DNA of 64,000 nucleotides, taken from Streptomyces sp. 35G-GA-8 (lineage in GTDB: Bacteria > Actinomycetota > Actinomycetes > Streptomycetales > Streptomycetaceae). Below, in pieces: positions 42,551-50,331 of this stretch (position 1 is the first letter of the stretch; each line of letters starts with the position of its first letter). Location of the stretch: the NCBI RefSeq assembly GCF_023534745.1, contig NZ_JAMHJQ010000010.1, positions 1 through 64,000 of the forward strand. Reading direction: 5' to 3'. The translations under genes and the position numbers were made by a program. A model generated the notes under the pieces. The model ran no database searches. It was not told the DNA's origin and worked only from the letters and a program-made list of their open reading frames with translations.

Positions 42551-44641
42551 TTGCCGCAGTTCAACCAAGATGCCGTTGGGCAAGTCGAGGCGGAGCAGGC
42601 CCACGTATCCGCCATGTACGGGCTGCTCGACGAGCGAGTCGCGGATGCACGGGCCCAGCTGGACGGCGTACTGAAGTCGCCGGCCGACAGTGCGGGCGAG
42701 GTGTACGCACGTGATGTCGCCGCAGAGCGTCTGGCACGGCAGGTCCACCGGCTCGTGGGGGCCGAGGAGGGGCTGGCGTTCGGCCGGATCGACGGCGCGG
42801 ACGGCACAGTCCTGCGCATTGGACGGCTCGGCCTGTACCTGGACGACCGGGACCTGCCGCTGCTCGTCGACTGGCGGGCGGAAGCGGCGCGGCCCTTCTA
42901 CGCAGGGACGGCCGTCCACCCGATGGGACTGCGGCGACGCCGTCACTTGCGGGTGGAGGGGCGCGCTGTGCGCGCGGTGAGCGACGAGCTGTTGGACGGA
43001 TCCGCACCCGCGGCCGGTGACATCGTCGACAACGGTCCGCTGACGGAGGCGCTGGAGGCGCAGCGCACGGGACGGATGCGTGCGGCGGTGGCGACGCTGC
43101 AGGCGGAGCAGGACGCGATCGTCCGCTCCCCGCATCGGGGGGTGACGGTAGTGCAGGGCGGACCGGGCACGGGCAAGACCGTCGTCGCGCTGCACCGGGC
43201 GGCGTATGTGCTGTACGCGTTCCCGCGCGCCGCCGAACGCGGTGTCCTGGTGCTCGGACCGAACGCGCGGTTCCTCGACTACGTCTCCCGTGTCCTCCCC
43301 TCGCTCGGGGAGAACGACGTGGACCTGGCGACGTGCGGGGAGCTGGCCGGAGTGGTGCCCGCCACTGTGGAGCCGTCCGATGTCGCACGGCTCAAGGGCG
43401 GCTTCGCCATGGCCGAGGCGCTGGAAGGCCTGGTGCACGCCCAACAGGCGCCTCCGGACGCCGGGTTCGCGGTACGTGTGGGGCAGGAGTGGATCCGTCT
43501 GACGAGGGTGGATGTCGCGGCGGCGCGAGAGGCCGCGGTGGCGAGCGGCCTGGCGCACAACCGTGCGCGGGAGGTGTTCAAGGAGCACCTGATCGGCACG
43601 GTCACGAGCACGCTGGAGCGTGGCACCGCCGAGGCCCTCGCACACATCGACACCGAGATCGCTATGAGCACGAGCCTCGACCTCGATGCCGCGGCCGAGG
43701 CCGACCTGCAAGCTCTCGGCTTCGATGGAGCGCCGGCCGACGACCCGGCCGAGATGTTTGATGCGGACGCGCTGCGCGCGAGCCTCATGGGCGACGCCCA
43801 CGCCGAGGGTGCGGTGGAGTCCCTCTGGCCACGGCTGACGCCCGAGACGGTCGTACGGGCCCTGCTGACGGACACCCGCACCCTGGCCACGCGTCTGCCC
43901 TCACTCACCGATGACGAGCGCTCCCGGCTGCTGCGCTCTGCTGACGCTCCGTGGACCGATGCCGATGTGGCGCTGTTGGACGAGGCGGCGAACCTGGTGG
44001 ACGGGCCGCCGGAGCGGACGTTCGGGCACGTCGTCGTCGACGAGGCCCAGGAGCTGACCGCCATGCAGTGGCGGATGGTGCTGCGCCGGTGCCCGGCCAG
44101 GTCGATGACGCTGGTGGGCGACTTCGCCCAGGCGGGCCCGGCGACGGCGGCGAGCGACTGGTCCCAGGCGCTGGGCCCGCATCTCGGCACCCGGTTCACC
44201 CTGCACACCCTGACCGTCAGCTACCGTACGACCCAGGAGATCTTGGCCACCACCCGCGACCTACTCGCCCGGATCGCCCCCGGCCAGAAGCCGAGCCGGT
44301 CCATCCGCCACGGCGAGCCTCCCCGCAGCCTCACCGCACATCCGCACACACTCGCCGCCACCGTGGCCGGGGAGCTCCGGGCCCAGGCCGCAGCACATCC
44401 GGGCGACCTGCTCGTCGTGATCTGCGCGGATGCCCGGCTCGACGACATGGCGTCGGCCGGCGTCACACAGTGGGCGCGGCTCATGCCGGCATCCGAGGCC
44501 CGCGGCCTGGAGTTCGACGCGAGCGTTGTCGTCGGCCCGCAGGAGATCATCGAGGCTCGCCCCAGCGGCGAACGTGACCTGTACGTCGCTCTCACGCGTG
44601 CCACCAAGAGGCTGTGCTTGATTGCCGTCCAACGCGCGTGA
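42551..44641 (+). CDS. helR: HelR-type RNA polymerase-recycling motor (UvrD/HelD family)
   Basis: About 696 residues from TTG 42551, chosen because GAGAGGAG lies seven bases upstream. Superfamily 1 ATPase: Walker A GGPGTGKTVVALHRAAY (near residue 204), Walker B VVVDEAQELTAMQW, SYRTTQEI and the late VALTRATKRL motif. The N-terminal coiled-coil arm (EQAHVSAMYGLLDERVADAR) fits HelD/HelR, which pull stalled RNA polymerase off DNA and in streptomycetes give rifamycin tolerance. Long insertion helices follow Walker A. It is a single gene, with no nearby ADP-ribosyltransferase or monooxygenase for rifamycin. Confidence 0.85.
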   Translation: MPQFNQDAVGQVEAEQAHVSAMYGLLDERVADARAQLDGVLKSPADSAGEVYARDVAAERLARQVHRLVGAEEGLAFGRIDGADGTVLRIGRLGLYLDDRDLPLLVDWRAEAARPFYAGTAVHPMGLRRRRHLRVEGRAVRAVSDELLDGSAPAAGDIVDNGPLTEALEAQRTGRMRAAVATLQAEQDAIVRSPHRGVTVVQGGPGTGKTVVALHRAAYVLYAFPRAAERGVLVLGPNARFLDYVSRVLPSLGENDVDLATCGELAGVVPATVEPSDVARLKGGFAMAEALEGLVHAQQAPPDAGFAVRVGQEWIRLTRVDVAAAREAAVASGLAHNRAREVFKEHLIGTVTSTLERGTAEALAHIDTEIAMSTSLDLDAAAEADLQALGFDGAPADDPAEMFDADALRASLMGDAHAEGAVESLWPRLTPETVVRALLTDTRTLATRLPSLTDDERSRLLRSADAPWTDADVALLDEAANLVDGPPERTFGHVVVDEAQELTAMQWRMVLRRCPARSMTLVGDFAQAGPATAASDWSQALGPHLGTRFTLHTLTVSYRTTQEILATTRDLLARIAPGQKPSRSIRHGEPPRSLTAHPHTLAATVAGELRAQAAAHPGDLLVVICADARLDDMASAGVTQWARLMPASEARGLEFDASVVVGPQEIIEARPSGERDLYVALTRATKRLCLIAVQRA

Positions 44642-44724
44642 AATGACGCCTCATGACGCCCCTTGATAGGCACTCACAGCAGCTGATACCTCGATGGGCC
44701 GATATGACGGGACATCCCAACGCC

Positions 44725-44866
44725 CTGCCGACGCTGGAAGGACGTCGCCGGTTATGTGAGCGCGTGGATGCCGGGCGTCCGATCGCGCACGTCGCGGCGA
44801 AGGCCGCGATCTCCTGCCGTCTCCTGCCAAGTCGTACGCCCGCTGGCGCGCGCGGCGAGAGCGGCC
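44725..44866 (+). pseudogene. IS481-family transposase N-terminal scrap
   Basis: LPTLEGRRRLCERVDAGRPI then AHVAAKAAIS matches the HTH start of IS481 transposases (LTPEGRRRLCERV). A frameshift follows and KSYARWRARGES is read in the next frame. The catalytic core is missing. Confidence 0.6.
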
Positions 44867-45221
44867 GACAATCACGTCACCTTCGACCAGCCGCCGGAAC
44901 CACTCGACACGCTCCCGCAGCAGCTCACGTTCGAGGAGTTCATGGAACCAACATCATGAGACATCACAACTGGCCCGCGTCCGCAGGGAGTCCAGAAACC
45001 TGCGTGCGAAGGCCGGCTCCCCGGCTTGTGCACCGAAGCCGAAGCACCCAGGTCCCGGTCGACCGCCAGGTTCGAGGAACCGCCGACCGGCTTCCCGGCA
45101 TGACGTCGGCGAGGTCCTTGCCACCCAGGAAGAGGGGCGAACCGCGGCGAGGAAGCCATGCCGACACCGGTGGGAAGGCGTCGTAATCTGCTCGTGGCGT
45201 GGGCTGAAGTGACTTCGACGA
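44867..45221. other. Gap, nothing secure
   Basis: About 350 bases. A plus-strand end PLDTLPQQLTFEEFMEPTS with a stop at 44957-44959 is coding-like but cannot be assigned. Confidence 0.3.
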
Positions 45222-45557
45222 GTGGATCTCATGACACATGACAGCAAGTCCGACAACGACGCCGGAGCATCATCGGACCGGTACACGCAAGATCTCCGTG
45301 CTGACCGTCAGGCCATACGGCAAGCACTACGCGCAGACGTTGGTGGTGCCCACATTGGACTGCTCATGACGGTTATTGTCCTGGTCGGCATCGCCAGTTC
45401 CCCAGGCCCTCGCTGGACCTTGATCGTATCGGGGTGCTTCGCTACATGGTTTGTCCTCGCGCTGGCAGTCATTCGCCACCGCGGTGGACGTGGCAAGGAT
45501 GCACTCCGGCGGGCTTACGTTGCCACTTTCGGCTGGGGGGACTACATCTCCCCCTGA
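45222..45557 (+). CDS. Small two-TM membrane protein
   Basis: 111 residues from GTG 45222, or 108 from ATG 45231 (MTHDSKSDNDAGASSDR). The hydrophilic N-terminal half (RYTQDLRADRQAIRQALRAD) is followed by two membrane segments, IGLLMTVIVLVGIASSPG and WTLIVSGCFATWFVLALAVI, then a basic tail. A strong terminator hairpin follows at 45565. It is unassigned. Small two-TM proteins of this type are common, mostly uncharacterised, in streptomycetes. Confidence 0.7.
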   Translation: MDLMTHDSKSDNDAGASSDRYTQDLRADRQAIRQALRADVGGAHIGLLMTVIVLVGIASSPGPRWTLIVSGCFATWFVLALAVIRHRGGRGKDALRRAYVATFGWGDYISP

Positions 45558-45564
45558 CGACGGT

Positions 45565-45600
45565 CGGGTGGCCCGTGGGTGAGATCCCACGGGCCACCCG
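45565..45600. terminator. Terminator hairpin
   Basis: A 15-bp perfect stem, CGGGTGGCCCGTGGG (45565-45579) and its complement (45586-45600), six-base loop TGAGAT. It begins about eight bases after the stop of the small membrane protein. Confidence 0.85.
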
Positions 45601-45662
45601 AACCCGAAGGAGCCTTTGGTGCATGGCTCGCATACTGGTCCGATGAGTCCGACCGCCACACA

Positions 45663-45925
45663 TCATCGGTTCCGGGACCCGCGCAGTACGAAGTACGACC
45701 GGTCCCCACCCGGATACACGGTCAGACCGCCGTTGCTGGTGCCAGTCACGAACTGTGAGCGGTAGACGCCGTCTTCCGCGAGAAGGGTTGGACGCTCGCC
45801 CACCAATCGGTCGGGATGGAAGTTCATCGTCAGCCGCAGCCGCGAATCGAGTGGACGCCAGAGCGACAGGGCCGCCACCTGCCGCAGAGCCTTCTCCTGC
45901 TGCCATCAGAAATCGTCACCACCCA
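45663..45925 (-). pseudogene. DUF3626 N-terminal relic
   Basis: Minus-strand LRLTMNFHPDRLVGERPTLL, then AEDGVYRSQFVTGTSNGGLT with VYPGGDRS, matches the start of DUF3626 proteins (HFHPD...DGVYRSQFETGTSNGGL). The frame stops at 45663, so more than half the protein is missing. Confidence 0.6.
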
Positions 45926-46322
45926 TCCGCTCAGTGTGCATGGACGCCTTCCTTCGCTGCACCCGTAAATTTCGCGGCCTCACGCCACCAAGTCGTAGTC
46001 CGGATATCGTCCCCCACCACCTTCCGGGCCACCGTCGGCCTGCGCAGCAGGTCCACGGTCACCTGTTGGGCAACGTTGTCGTCGCTGGTCAGCTCCGTGA
46101 CCCTCATCCGGTCGGCCCGTCTGTTTTCGGCAGGATGAACGGGAGCCACTGGGCCAACAGAACGGAAGCCGCGTTGCTCCATCCGTGATGAGGGTGGACA
46201 CGACACAAGCCCCTGGGGCGTCATGGCGCGGTTGACGGTGGTCTTGGCCCCGCACAGCGAATCAACGTCAGATACGTCTGTGAGCACGTCCATTGTCAGT
46301 GCAGTGCGCTTGACTGTCCGCC
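45926..46322. other. Gap, nothing secure
   Basis: About 400 bases. A minus-strand stretch (MRVTELTSDDNVAQQVTVDL, ending at 45931) is coding-like but unassigned and has no clear partner. Confidence 0.3.
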
Positions 46323-47126
46323 ATGAAGCTCACACAAGGGACCGTCGACGACCTGCTGGCTCAACTCGGTCCGGACGGCTGCTTGTACCTGCCCAGCAAC
46401 CTGGACCCGCAGGACCTGACCGACCTGCTCAACAGCAGGTACGGCGCCCCGCGCACGCTCGTCCTGGACGGCTTCACCGATCCGACGGTCGACGACTCCA
46501 GGGGCGCGGCTCTCCTCGTCCCCTTCGAGGACCGGGCCGTGACGATTCGGGCGTGGGCGTACGGGGATCAGTGGGTCGGGGCAGGTACGGCGCGGGACAC
46601 CGAGGGGGCCGAGCGTCCGGTGCTGGTGGTCGCTCGCAGGGAGCTGCCACAACCTCTGGCGGCCGCCCTAGGCGAGGGCGAGGACGTCGACTGGATGGAG
46701 CGGCTCAGAGGGATCACCGGCTGGACACAGCCCGCCCAGCGGCCGGACATGGACTGGACGGAGGTGGAATCGCGCCTGGGCATCACGCTGCCGAGCGACT
46801 ACAAGCGCATGGTCGAGACGTTCGGCGAGGGCGCCTTCGACGGATTCCTGGACCTGAACCAAGAGCCGTGGACACATCTCAGGGAGAGCGGACTGCTCAT
46901 CTGGGCGAGCACTGAGCACAAGAACCTGTACTGCTGGAGGGTCGACGGGAACGACCCCGACCGTTGGCCTGTTGTGGTCCGGTCCTTCGACGGCGAGGAC
47001 CTCCTCTTCGACTGCCAAGCCGCGGAGTTCGTCTGCCGCGTCCTCATCGACCCGCGCCACCCGTACACGATGGCCTGCTATTTCGACACCCACTGGTTCA
47101 TGAACTACCGGGAGGAGAGCACCTGA
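46323..47126 (+). CDS. SMI1/KNR4-family protein (possible immunity protein)
   Basis: A 267-residue cytoplasmic protein. The C-terminal half has the SMI1/KNR4 pattern: WTEVESRLGITLPSDYKRMV near residue 140, then GAFDGFLDLNQEP and a late WPVVVRSFDGEDLLFDC. These folds serve as immunity proteins against secreted nuclease or deaminase toxins as well as in unrelated roles. The N-terminal half (LTQGTVDDLLAQLGPDGCLY) is a separate unassigned domain. No toxin gene is intact nearby. It lies just outside the Tn3 left end. Confidence 0.8.
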   Translation: MKLTQGTVDDLLAQLGPDGCLYLPSNLDPQDLTDLLNSRYGAPRTLVLDGFTDPTVDDSRGAALLVPFEDRAVTIRAWAYGDQWVGAGTARDTEGAERPVLVVARRELPQPLAAALGEGEDVDWMERLRGITGWTQPAQRPDMDWTEVESRLGITLPSDYKRMVETFGEGAFDGFLDLNQEPWTHLRESGLLIWASTEHKNLYCWRVDGNDPDRWPVVVRSFDGEDLLFDCQAAEFVCRVLIDPRHPYTMACYFDTHWFMNYREEST

Positions 47127-47169
47127 CCAAGCTGCGCCGCCCACAGCATCCGCAGCCCGCTCGGCGGCG

Positions 47170-47298
47170 CCTTCGGGGAACAGGATCGCCCCGGTCCGTC
47201 TTGCCTTGGACAGCGGCAGATGCTCAGTCCGACCGTCGGCCGGCCCGCCGACAAAGGTCACCAGAACAGTGATCGAGTCCGGGCCATCGACGCCGTCG
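47170..47298 (-). pseudogene. Hypothetical small protein truncated at the Tn3 border
   Basis: Minus-strand SITVLVTFVGGPADGRTEHL with PLSKARRTGAILFPEG resembles small actinobacterial proteins beginning TVTFVGGPADGR. The upstream part lies in the transposon repeat, so the true start has been lost. Confidence 0.3.
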
Positions 47299-47306
47299 CC
47301 GGCCTC

Positions 47307-47348
47307 GGGGAACATCGGTACAGCGGTTGGCGCTGAGAACGATCATGG
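47307..47348 (+). repeat. Left terminal inverted repeat of the Tn3-family transposon
   Basis: 42 bp beginning GGGGAACATCGGTACAGCGG, matching 53553-53594 in inverted order with one mismatch. The eight bases outside (CCGGCCTC) also match in inverted order. Confidence 0.9.
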
Positions 47349-48266
47349 CCCCGGTGTGAGCGTGCTGACCCGGTTCTCGTACTCGCGACGGGCCTTGCGC
47401 TGGGCGGCGACCGCCGGGGCGCCATGGCCGCCATCGAACGGCTGGCAACGGGCGCGGAGTCCGCGGTGCACGGCGGGGACGGCGCTGACGCGCAGGGTGT
47501 AGCCCTGGCCGCGCCGTACGGTCACACCTTGGTCGAGTGCGGCCCGCTCGGTGGGGTCCAGCTCGGTGGTACGGAGGTAGTCGGCGACCTTGCCGGGCAT
47601 GTCGAGGGTGACCGGCAGCTCCGGCGAAGGAACCTCTTCGGCGGCGGCGATGTGGTCGGGCAGGAGGTCGGCGACGGCTGTGCGGATCGCACCCCGGCTG
47701 ACGTCGTGGTCACGGGCGAGGGCGGCGATGGAGCGGCCTCCCAGGTACGCGGTGCGCACGTTGGCGGTCTTCGCGGCCGCCACGGCGGGGCGGCGCCCGC
47801 CCTTCGCGCCCTTAGCTTCGGCGGCGCGCAGTCCGTCGTAGGTCAGCTCGCGCTGGAGGTCGCGTTGGAGTTCGCCGGCGGCGGCGAGGGTCTGCACCAT
47901 GAACTTCACGGTGGACAGCAGTTCGCCGGTGCGCGGGTGGCGGGCGGTGAGGTCCATCGCGGAGAACGCGCCGTCGTGGATGCGCAGAGCGAGGCGGCCC
48001 GTGTGCAGGACGTCGAGCACGTCGAGGATGTGCTGGTTGCCGCGCACGAGGCGGAACATCTCGGAGATGTGCACGGTGTCGCCCGGCCGCGCGTAGGTGA
48101 GCAGCTTGCCGAACTGCGGGCGCTGGAGCGGGTGGAGGCGGCTGGAGGTGCCCGGGTTCTCCTCGAAGAAGATCGGGTCCTCGATCCCGGCCTCGGCCAG
48201 GACGAGGTCCTGCCGGGCGGTGGACTGCTGGTCCGTCGAGACGCGTTTGTAGACCAGGTTCGCCAC
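47343..48266 (-). CDS. tnpR: Tn3 serine resolvase with C-terminal extension
   Basis: A 307-residue serine recombinase from ATG 48266. The catalytic Ser10 lies in YKRVSTDQQS, followed by the standard resolvase fold (GDTVHISEMFRLVRGNQHIL) and an HTH (RSIAALARDHDVSRGAIRTA). About 120 residues beyond the normal 185 or so make an extended C-terminal region ending inside the transposon's left inverted repeat. It resolves cointegrates at the res site just upstream (48300-48430). Confidence 0.9.
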   Translation of the reverse strand: MANLVYKRVSTDQQSTARQDLVLAEAGIEDPIFFEENPGTSSRLHPLQRPQFGKLLTYARPGDTVHISEMFRLVRGNQHILDVLDVLHTGRLALRIHDGAFSAMDLTARHPRTGELLSTVKFMVQTLAAAGELQRDLQRELTYDGLRAAEAKGAKGGRRPAVAAAKTANVRTAYLGGRSIAALARDHDVSRGAIRTAVADLLPDHIAAAEEVPSPELPVTLDMPGKVADYLRTTELDPTERAALDQGVTVRRGQGYTLRVSAVPAVHRGLRARCQPFDGGHGAPAVAAQRKARREYENRVSTLTPGP

Positions 48267-48299
48267 CGTTGGGCCCCTTCCGCACGGAGGATCGGACCC

Positions 48300-48430
48300 T
48301 ATCTGTCGTCAAACCCTGTCAGCAATCACCATCGGATCTGATTGGATTCGCGGCGCCTCGAACCCCCGGATTGCGCGGGTTCATTGGACGCCCCGGCTGC
48401 CTGTCGTCAAACGATCGTTTGACGAAAGGC
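48300..48430. promoter_or_regulatory. Res-like resolution site
   Basis: A perfect 22-bp palindrome at 48404-48425 (half TCGTCAAACGA) and a matching half-site TCGTCAAAC at 48306-48314. The 130-base arrangement lies directly upstream of tnpR, where resolvases bind and where tnpR is autoregulated. Confidence 0.7.
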
Positions 48431-48454
48431 GCGGCTCAGTGGACGGCGACCGGC

Positions 48455-48823
48455 TCAGGCCGTACGCAGGCAGAAAGGGTGTCCGGCTGGGCTGGCGTAG
48501 ACGCGGCTACCGGTGCGGGTTTCCGCGGTGATCTCGTCGGTGGGGCGCAGTCGGGTGGCGCCGGCGTCGGTGGCCGTGCGGTCGGCGGTTGCGAGATCGT
48601 CGACGCCGAAGTCGAGGTGCATCTGCTGGGAGGTGCCGTCCGGCCAGTTCGGGGCGGTGTGTCCGGGGGCGGACTGGACCACGATCACCGGGAGGCCGGG
48701 AGCCTGAACGAAGTGGTGCGTCGGCGTGGGGGTGAGGGAGCCGCCGAGCAGCCGGTGCCAGAAGGAGCTTTCCTTCTCGATGTCGGCGGCGTCGATGATC
48801 ACGGAGGCCAGGGTGATGGGCAT
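48455..48823 (-). CDS. VOC-superfamily protein (glyoxalase/bleomycin-resistance fold)
   Basis: A 122-residue protein, starting MPITLASVIIDAADIEKESS and with WHRLLGGSLTPTP. The second half reads MHLDFGVDDLATADRTATDA, with YASPAGHPFCL at the end, the usual VOC strand order. Metal ligands could be His and Glu/Asp on strands 1, 4 and 5, but positions are not certain. It may isomerise or sequester a small reactive compound or drug. It follows the SDR gene by 31 bases in the same direction and forms the transposon cargo. Confidence 0.85.
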   Translation of the reverse strand: MPITLASVIIDAADIEKESSFWHRLLGGSLTPTPTHHFVQAPGLPVIVVQSAPGHTAPNWPDGTSQQMHLDFGVDDLATADRTATDAGATRLRPTDEITAETRTGSRVYASPAGHPFCLRTA

Positions 48824-48854
48824 GGGGTGTCCTGTTCGTGCTGTCGGTGGTTGC

Positions 48855-49628
48855 TCAGACGGTCGGGATGATGCCGCCGTCGACGCGGAACTGCGCTCCG
48901 GTGAGCCATTTCGCGCGGCCGGAGGCGAGGAAGGCGATCATCTCGGCGACATCCTCGGGATCTCCGGGGCGGCCCATGGGGACGTTCAGGTGGTCCACGA
49001 TCCGCCGGGTGACCTCTTCAGTGGTCATGCCCTGCTTCTCGGCCATGCGCTTCAGATGGGCGGTGGCGCCGTCGGTGACGACGAAGCCGGGAAGGACACA
49101 GACCACGCGCACGCCATGCTCACCGACCTCGGTTGCCAGTTCACGGCTGTAGGTGTTGAGCGCGGCCTTAGCGGCGGCGTAGGACGCCTCGGTGCGCTGA
49201 GGCAGTTGGCTGGCAATCGAGGAGACGTGCACGACGACGCCGGAGCCCCGCTCAACCATTCCCGGCACCAAGGCCCGGTCCAGGCGCACGGCGCTGAGGA
49301 GGTTCATCTCCAGGTCCGCCTGCCAGGATTCGTCCGACCGGCCCAGGGTCGGCGCCGGGGCGCTCGCCGCGCCCGCGTTGTTCACGAGCACGTCCACACC
49401 GCCCACCTGGTCGACGACCCGGCGGCCCAGTTCGGCCACACCCTGCTGCGTGGAGAGGTCTGCCGCAAGGAATGTGGCACCGCTGTCCTTCTCGGGCCGA
49501 CTGCGGGAGGCCGTCAGCACGGTCGCGCCCGCGGCGACGAAGCGGCGCACGGTCGCCGCGCCCAGGCCCCGGCTGCCGCCGGTGACCAGTACTCGAAGGC
49601 CGTCGAGGCTGTTGTCCGTGATGGCCAT
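48855..49628 (-). CDS. Short-chain dehydrogenase/reductase, transposon cargo
   Basis: A 257-residue classical SDR from ATG 49628 (MAITDNSLDGLRVLVTGGSR). NAD(P) motif TGGSRGLG, NNAG in DVLVNNAGAAS, catalytic SSIASQLPQRTEASYAAAK. A C-terminal DPEDVAEMIAFLASGRAKWL matches FabG/KR-like enzymes. It probably reduces or oxidises a carbonyl or alcohol. It is divergent from tetR (70 bases) and co-oriented with the VOC gene. Confidence 0.9.
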   Translation of the reverse strand: MAITDNSLDGLRVLVTGGSRGLGAATVRRFVAAGATVLTASRSRPEKDSGATFLAADLSTQQGVAELGRRVVDQVGGVDVLVNNAGAASAPAPTLGRSDESWQADLEMNLLSAVRLDRALVPGMVERGSGVVVHVSSIASQLPQRTEASYAAAKAALNTYSRELATEVGEHGVRVVCVLPGFVVTDGATAHLKRMAEKQGMTTEEVTRRIVDHLNVPMGRPGDPEDVAEMIAFLASGRAKWLTGAQFRVDGGIIPTV

Positions 49629-49654
49629 GGGGTTTCTCCTCCGTAAAATGAACC

Positions 49655-49695
49655 TGACTCCGGAAACGGTACATGTAAACGGAACCGGACTCACC
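49655..49695. promoter_or_regulatory. Candidate operator between SDR and tetR
   Basis: An AT-rich centre with the 8-bp palindrome TACATGTA at 49671-49678. CCGG tetramers lie symmetrically on both sides. A plausible TetR site for the divergent promoters, not confirmed. Confidence 0.35.
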
Positions 49696-49697
49696 TT

Positions 49698-50288
49698 ATG
49701 GAGGTTTTCTTGTCGGCATCACGCCCGCTGCGCGCCGACGCGCGACGCAACCGCGAGGCACTGCTGTCTGCGGCCCGCCAGGCGTTCCTCGGCGGCAACA
49801 CCGACGCGCACGTCGAGGACATCGCCCGCAGCGCCGGCGTCGCCGTCGGAACGCTCTACCGCCACTTCGAAACCCGCGACGCGCTGATCGAGGAGGTCTA
49901 CCGCAAAGAGGTCGACGACCTGTGCACCGCGCCCGGCGTCCTGCTGGACCAACACGCTCCGGAGGAGGCGCTGCGGCGCTTCCTGCTGCTGCTCGTGGAC
50001 CACGCGGCGGTGGGCAAGGGGATGTCCGGTGTGCTGGAAAGCATCATGGCGACGGACTCACCGGTCTTCGACGACGCCCGTACGCGGATGGCCGGCGCCC
50101 TCTCTCTGCTACTCGAAGCCGGCAGCGCGGCTGGCACCGTCCGCGACGACGTCACAGGGCCCACTCTGTTGCGTGCCCTGGGCGGCATCTGCGGAATGCG
50201 CGCCACGGAGGGCTGGCTGGTAGAGGCCCGGCAGATCACCGCCCTCCTCTTCGACGGCCTGCGACACGGCGCCCCGCAGGCGCTTTGA
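49698..50288 (+). CDS. TetR-family regulator, transposon cargo
   Basis: A 196-residue regulator starting MEVFLSASRPLRADARRNRE. HTH: NTDAHVEDIARSAGVAVGTL then YRHFETRDALIEEV. The C-terminus (LLRALGGICGMRATEGWLVE) fits the actinobacterial TetR_C subgroup near SDR genes. It is divergent from the SDR/VOC pair and very likely represses it. Confidence 0.9.
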   Translation: MEVFLSASRPLRADARRNREALLSAARQAFLGGNTDAHVEDIARSAGVAVGTLYRHFETRDALIEEVYRKEVDDLCTAPGVLLDQHAPEEALRRFLLLLVDHAAVGKGMSGVLESIMATDSPVFDDARTRMAGALSLLLEAGSAAGTVRDDVTGPTLLRALGGICGMRATEGWLVEARQITALLFDGLRHGAPQAL

Positions 50289-50331
50289 GTCGGAGGCCGC
50301 GCGCCGTGCGCCGTCGGCCAGGTCCTGCTCG

